Source of the DNA: an uncultured Oscillospiraceae bacterium
GTDB taxonomy: Bacteria > Bacillota > Clostridia > Oscillospirales > Oscillospiraceae
Length of the DNA: 64,000 nucleotides
NCBI GenBank assembly: GCA_947623745.1
Contig: CANQHN010000007.1
Coordinates: 1-64,000 of the forward strand
Reading direction: 5' to 3'
Positions 61,075 through 64,000 of the stretch are shown here, piece by piece. The notes beneath the pieces were generated by a model that was not told where the DNA came from, did no database searches, and worked only from the letters and a program-made list of their open reading frames with translations. The stretch's first letter is position 1; every line of letters starts with the position of its first letter. Position numbers and translations under genes: made by a program.

Positions 61075-61413
61075 TCAGTTTTTTTTTACGTTCTCCAGCT
61101 CCGTCTCACTCAGGGACAGGGCGGGGTTCTCCCTGCGGTCGAACTCCCGCCACCGGGCGCTGAGCGAAACGATCTCCGCCACCGTCAGCCCGGCCAGCAC
61201 CGCCCGGCCGCTGTCGAACATGGGCCTGTCCCCGCTCATCAGGGCCCGGGAGAGCAGGCAGGCGTTGGAGCACAGCGCCCGCTCCCGCTCATCGCAGGCC
61301 AGCTCCCCCGCCTCCCGGCGGGCCTGCAAGATCTCCAGCGCGGACAGCAGCCGCAGCTGCATCCCGTTATCCAGCTCCAGGGTGTCCGCCCCGGCCAAAA
61401 TGGACCCCTCCAC
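61075..61413 (-). CDS. Tail assembly chaperone G part (XkdN-like)
   Basis: 112 aa, helical, with XkdN-like features. The start is a GTG 3 nt after the tube gene. The last codons are GTA AAA AAA AAC TGA, so it ends on a slippery sequence. G-type chaperones bind the tape measure protein and recruit tube subunits. The ratio of G to G-T is set by the frameshift. Confidence 0.8.
   Translation of the reverse strand: MEGSILAGADTLELDNGMQLRLLSALEILQARREAGELACDERERALCSNACLLSRALMSGDRPMFDSGRAVLAGLTVAEIVSLSARWREFDRRENPALSLSETELENVKKN
61078..61087 (-). promoter_or_regulatory. Programmed -1 frameshift site (A9C)
   Basis: On the minus strand nine A and a C directly before the TGA at 61075-61077. The zero frame reads AAA AAA AAC TGA. 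A shift of one base back at A-AAA-AAC continues as CTG AGC TCC into the frame of the 60785-61042 gene. Geometry, position and the pair of frames match the conserved G/GT shift of tailed phages. Confidence 0.85.
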
Positions 61414-61416
61414 GGC

Positions 61417-61806
61417 TCACACCCCCGTCTCGATGCGGCGGCTGGCCACGATGGTGACCTTCTCCATCACCATGTCGCCCAGGGTGCCCACCTCACTGAT
61501 GCTGCTCCACTGGCAGTCGGCGTAGATGATCTTCCGGTCCGGCTTGCAGATCACCAGGGAGAACCCGGACAGCTTATAGAAGTCCAGCCCGTCCCGGATG
61601 GCCTCGTCGGTGGCGTACAGCCGGCTCAGCTCCAGCACGTGGCTGGTCTGGCCGGGCATGGTGGCCACAGGCTCCGCCTCGCCGAATGCCTCCACCACCT
61701 TGCTGGTCTTGGTGGCCTTGGCGGTGTAGCTCTGCACCACGGCCACCTTGGTCCCGTTGATCTCCAGGTAGATGTCGCTGCTGGTAGGAAATCCCGCGAT
61801 ACTCAT
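61417..61806 (-). CDS. Phage tail tube protein (XkdM-like)
   Basis: 129 aa beta-rich protein of tube length. Typical segments are GFPTSSDIYLEINGTKVAVV at the start, EPVATMPGQTSHVLELSRLYATDEAI in the middle and VEKVTIVASRRIE-type end. It forms the inner tube of the contractile tail. GGGAGG precedes its ATG. Confidence 0.9.
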   Translation of the reverse strand: MSIAGFPTSSDIYLEINGTKVAVVQSYTAKATKTSKVVEAFGEAEPVATMPGQTSHVLELSRLYATDEAIRDGLDFYKLSGFSLVICKPDRKIIYADCQWSSISEVGTLGDMVMEKVTIVASRRIETGV

Positions 61807-61821
61807 GCTCTATCCCTCCCG

Positions 61822-62880
61822 TCAAATGGAGATGTGGGCGCTCAGCCAGATCTGGTTGAGGCCGTGGGCCACCGTGAAAGTGAAATCCACCAGACACACC
61901 GTGGGGTTGGCGCTGTCGGCGGTCACCGTCACGTTGTCATACCCAGTGATGACCTCCCGGCTGATCTTGTTCTCCAGCTCCAGGATCACCTGGGAGCGGA
62001 TGCTGCCCCGGGTTTGCTCGGTGTTCTTGCTGCGCTGGAAGCGGCTCTTCAGCGCAGAGCGGATGGTGGGGATCACGTCGTCCACGATCAGGATCGTGGA
62101 CAGCTCCCGCCAGGTCCTGTCCGCCTCACCCTCGGTGGTGGTCCGGGTGGTGATGCCCCGCACCACCGACACCTGGCCCCCCACCCGCTCCACGGGGGTC
62201 ACGCCCCCCTGGATCAGCGCGTCCAGGGTGTTGTCGTCGTAGCGCTGCTCCAGGCCGCTCAGGCCGGCGAGCACCGCGCCCCCCAGAGGCAGAGCGGGGT
62301 CAGTCTCCGCGGCGATGGCCCCGGCTACCGCCGCCGCCACCGTCAGGCCGGACATGGCGCTGCCCTCGCCGTCAGCGCCGCCGGGCCCCACCAGCACCAC
62401 GCGCTCGCTGTTGATGGCCTTGGCCCGCTGGATCAGGTCCTGGGACGCCTCGTTTTTCGTCCCGGCCACCACGGCGATGCGCTCCATCCTGGTCTGGGAG
62501 GCCTGGACCACCGCGTCCCGCAGGGCCTGCTGCACCGTCTGGTCGGTGCTGTCGCAGATCATCACCTGGATGTCCTCCAGGGCGCCCATCTGCTCAAAGG
62601 CGTCCTGATAGCCCTCGCCGTCGGCGATGGGCAGGGCCACCACCTTGCCCGCGCCGTTGCGCAGAGCCAGGCGGATCAGGTCGGTCATGCTCTCGCCGGT
62701 GCCGGCGCCGAAGGCGCTCACCGCCTGGTCCACGCTGGTCACGGTCACTGGCGTCCCGGCCGTGGCCTGGGTGTTCACCGCCACCAGGCCCACCGTCTTA
62801 CGCCCGTCGCTCCCGCTGATCACCGAGGACGCGTCGTAGCTGGAATACACTCCCGGCCGCTCATGGCTCGTCATACTCAC
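61822..62880 (-). CDS. Contractile tail sheath protein (XkdK-like)
   Basis: 352 aa. RPGVYSSYDASSVI at the start and GRKTVGLVAVNTQATAGTPVTV are typical sheath beginnings, and the C-terminal half (LSTILIVDDVIPTIRSALKSRF and NPTVCLVDFTF) matches the conserved sheath core. It makes the contracting outer layer of the tail. The start is GTG 62880 overlapping the previous stop (GTGA), with GAGGAGG upstream. Confidence 0.92.
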   Translation of the reverse strand: MSMTSHERPGVYSSYDASSVISGSDGRKTVGLVAVNTQATAGTPVTVTSVDQAVSAFGAGTGESMTDLIRLALRNGAGKVVALPIADGEGYQDAFEQMGALEDIQVMICDSTDQTVQQALRDAVVQASQTRMERIAVVAGTKNEASQDLIQRAKAINSERVVLVGPGGADGEGSAMSGLTVAAAVAGAIAAETDPALPLGGAVLAGLSGLEQRYDDNTLDALIQGGVTPVERVGGQVSVVRGITTRTTTEGEADRTWRELSTILIVDDVIPTIRSALKSRFQRSKNTEQTRGSIRSQVILELENKISREVITGYDNVTVTADSANPTVCLVDFTFTVAHGLNQIWLSAHISI

Positions 62881-63380
62881 TGTCTGATTCCTCCTCGAAT
62901 CTCAAAGTCCAAAAATGCGCCGCCCGGCTCGGTCACCGCGCAGAGGCAGGCGGTGCACTCCGCCTGCGCCGGCCTGCGCAGCAGCCGCTCCCGGTCGTCG
63001 TACACCGTCTCGCCGCAGCTGAACTCCGTCAGAGTCAGCCCCTCCGGGGCCCCGTCCTGAAGGGCCGCCGCCAGCGCGTCGAAGGTTCTCTGCACGGCCC
63101 CCTCGCCGGTCTGGGCGGCGGCGTACAGGTCCAGGCCAAAGGTGAGTTTGACCTTCCGGCCGTACAGTTCCTCCCACTGCCCGGAGTCCCGGTTGAACCT
63201 CTCCCCCAGGTAGTCCTGGAACCCCGACGGCCCGGCCTGGCACCTGCGCAGGGACACCAGCACCACCGGCTCCGCCTCCGCCCTGCGCTCCCCCTCGGGC
63301 CACGCGGTCAGGGCGTTGACGCCCCGCTCCTTCAAAAAGGCGCACATCCGCTCCCGGATCAGCTCCAGTCCTCCGCTCAT
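62877..63380 (-). CDS. Phage tail terminator/connector-like protein (XkdJ/YqbJ position)
   Basis: 167 aa with a helix-strand mixture and EPVVLVSLRRCQAG, then a beta-rich half with GRKVKLTFGLDLYAA. Its place, directly before the sheath gene, fits the tail completion proteins of PBSX-like phages. ATG 63380 is used (AAGGAG) and overlaps the previous stop (ATGA). The family call is tentative. Confidence 0.55.
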   Translation of the reverse strand: MSGGLELIRERMCAFLKERGVNALTAWPEGERRAEAEPVVLVSLRRCQAGPSGFQDYLGERFNRDSGQWEELYGRKVKLTFGLDLYAAAQTGEGAVQRTFDALAAALQDGAPEGLTLTEFSCGETVYDDRERLLRRPAQAECTACLCAVTEPGGAFLDFEIRGGIRQ

Positions 63381-63709
63381 ACGTTCTCCTTGTCCGCCGG
63401 GAGCAGCACCGCCCACCAGTGGGACACACTCTGCCCCACATAGAAAACCTGGGCGGACAGCACCTCGAACTCCCTGTCCAGCCAGACCACCCGGTCTGTC
63501 CCCGCCTTCAGCTCCACCTGGGGCTCCCCCAGATACAAAAACCGGTCCTCCCTGCGCAGGCCCAGGGGGGTTGGCATATGCTGCCGCCCCTCCGGCCGGG
63601 TGACGATGGGCTGCACAAAGGCCCGGGCGGGGATACGCTCCCCCGCCCGGACCACCTCCACCGTCTGGCCGTACCGCCGCATCAGATCCAGCACCGTCTG
63701 CTCCATCAT
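63377..63709 (-). CDS. Phage head-tail joining-like protein
   Basis: 110 aa, beta-rich, with LYLGEPQVELKAGTDRVVWLDREFEVLSAQVFYVG. Size and position match the small connector proteins of the XkdH to XkdJ interval. Its start overlaps the previous stop (ATGA). Confidence 0.55.
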   Translation of the reverse strand: MMEQTVLDLMRRYGQTVEVVRAGERIPARAFVQPIVTRPEGRQHMPTPLGLRREDRFLYLGEPQVELKAGTDRVVWLDREFEVLSAQVFYVGQSVSHWWAVLLPADKENV

Positions 63710-64000
63710 CCCGGCACCCCCCGGAAGGCGAAGCCCTCCTCCGCGCAGTAGGGCGCCATCAGCCGCAGGGCCTGCTCCCGCAGCTGGGCGCTGTGGGAGC
63801 TCCCGCCGCCGGTCCTCACCGTCAGCTCCCCGGCGGTGAAGGACTCCACCTGGCCGGCGCCGCCGCTGTCATACAGCGCACCGAGCACCAGCCAGGCCGC
63901 CGCCACCGGGAAGGCCCCGCCGCAGTCCTGGGCGGTCAACCCGGGCCTGAGCCGGCCCTCCAGCTCCGCCTGCACCGCCTGGCACAGCTTCTCCAGCAGC
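63706..64000 (-). CDS. Phage connector-like protein, cut at the window edge
   Basis: Open to the right edge, with at least 97 residues inside. The C-terminal part includes GGAFPVAAAWLVLGALYDSGG and ends GFAFRGVPG. A GTG at 63975 is a possible start but the frame continues beyond, so the true start lies outside. Position suggests an XkdH/YqbG-type head-tail adaptor. Confidence 0.5.
   Translation of the reverse strand, partial: LLEKLCQAVQAELEGRLRPGLTAQDCGGAFPVAAAWLVLGALYDSGGAGQVESFTAGELTVRTGGGSSHSAQLREQALRLMAPYCAEEGFAFRGVPG

Overview
The window reads as chromosome from a GC-rich, anaerobic, gut-type Firmicute, most like Oscillospiraceae (Flavonifractor, Intestinimonas or Lawsonibacter relatives). 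Evidence: strong GGAGG ribosome sites, sigma-A promoters, a Na+-type V-ATPase operon, a SpoVT fragment, a FeoB-associated Cys-rich peptide, an ATC-hydrolase-family protein and a PBSX-like tail module. The taxon is inferred; there is no rRNA.

Layout. 1-665 is the cut N-terminal part of a secreted surface protein (minus strand). 1268-16403 is one tightly coupled minus-strand surface-polysaccharide operon. From its 5' end it holds a Wzm-like ABC permease with an extra N-terminal ectodomain, a Wzt-like ATPase, a GDPD-fold phosphodiesterase, a HAD phosphatase, a degenerate nucleotidyltransferase, a cupin, a canonical nucleotidyltransferase, a three-domain WavE-family protein, a single WavE protein, and a Dlt-like acylation set: SGNH protein, MBOAT, acyl carrier protein, and an adenylating enzyme fused to an FMN nitroreductase. 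A consensus promoter at 16757-16785 and a roughly 350-nt leader with back-to-back hairpins precede it. This block is visibly more AT-rich than the rest and sits beside a tyrosine recombinase (17012-17875), so it may be a horizontally acquired glycan island.

17.8-20.5 kb is a patch of small genes and relics: an Xre regulator, an ATC-hydrolase-like protein, a truncated DUF4143 protein, 41-bp tandem repeats and a truncated spoVT. 20.5-27.7 kb carries a second, gyrase-like type IIA topoisomerase pair with a tiny membrane protein between the subunits, then YitT, a LUD protein and a lipoprotein, then tRNA-Gly. 28.1-37.0 kb is the V-type ATPase operon (minus). 37.2-41.5 kb holds a DUF4015-like secreted protein and an AzlCD/PheA/SDR operon. 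41.7-46.9 kb (plus) holds a lipid kinase, a DUF3048 lipoprotein, an Ogt-type methyltransferase, mgtE behind a well-formed terminator-type leader, and a polysaccharide deacetylase. 46.9-56.1 kb holds VWA/MoxR, a Feo-type peptide, SecG, a radical SAM enzyme, MutY, a C_GCAxxG_C_C protein, RecG, a GNAT and a D-2-hydroxyacid dehydrogenase.

56.1-64.0 kb is a contractile phage-tail module (minus) that runs off the right edge: connector-like proteins, sheath, tube, a chaperone pair with an A9C slippery site for -1 frameshifting, an unrecognised 224-aa protein, a LysM protein, XkdQ-like, spike, gp25-like, baseplate J and YmfQ-like proteins. No normal-sized tape measure gene is present.

The most unusual points are the Dlt-like cassette with the adenylation-nitroreductase fusion, the triple WavE protein, the mgtE leader with mutually exclusive helices, and the frameshifted tail chaperone in a module lacking a tape measure.
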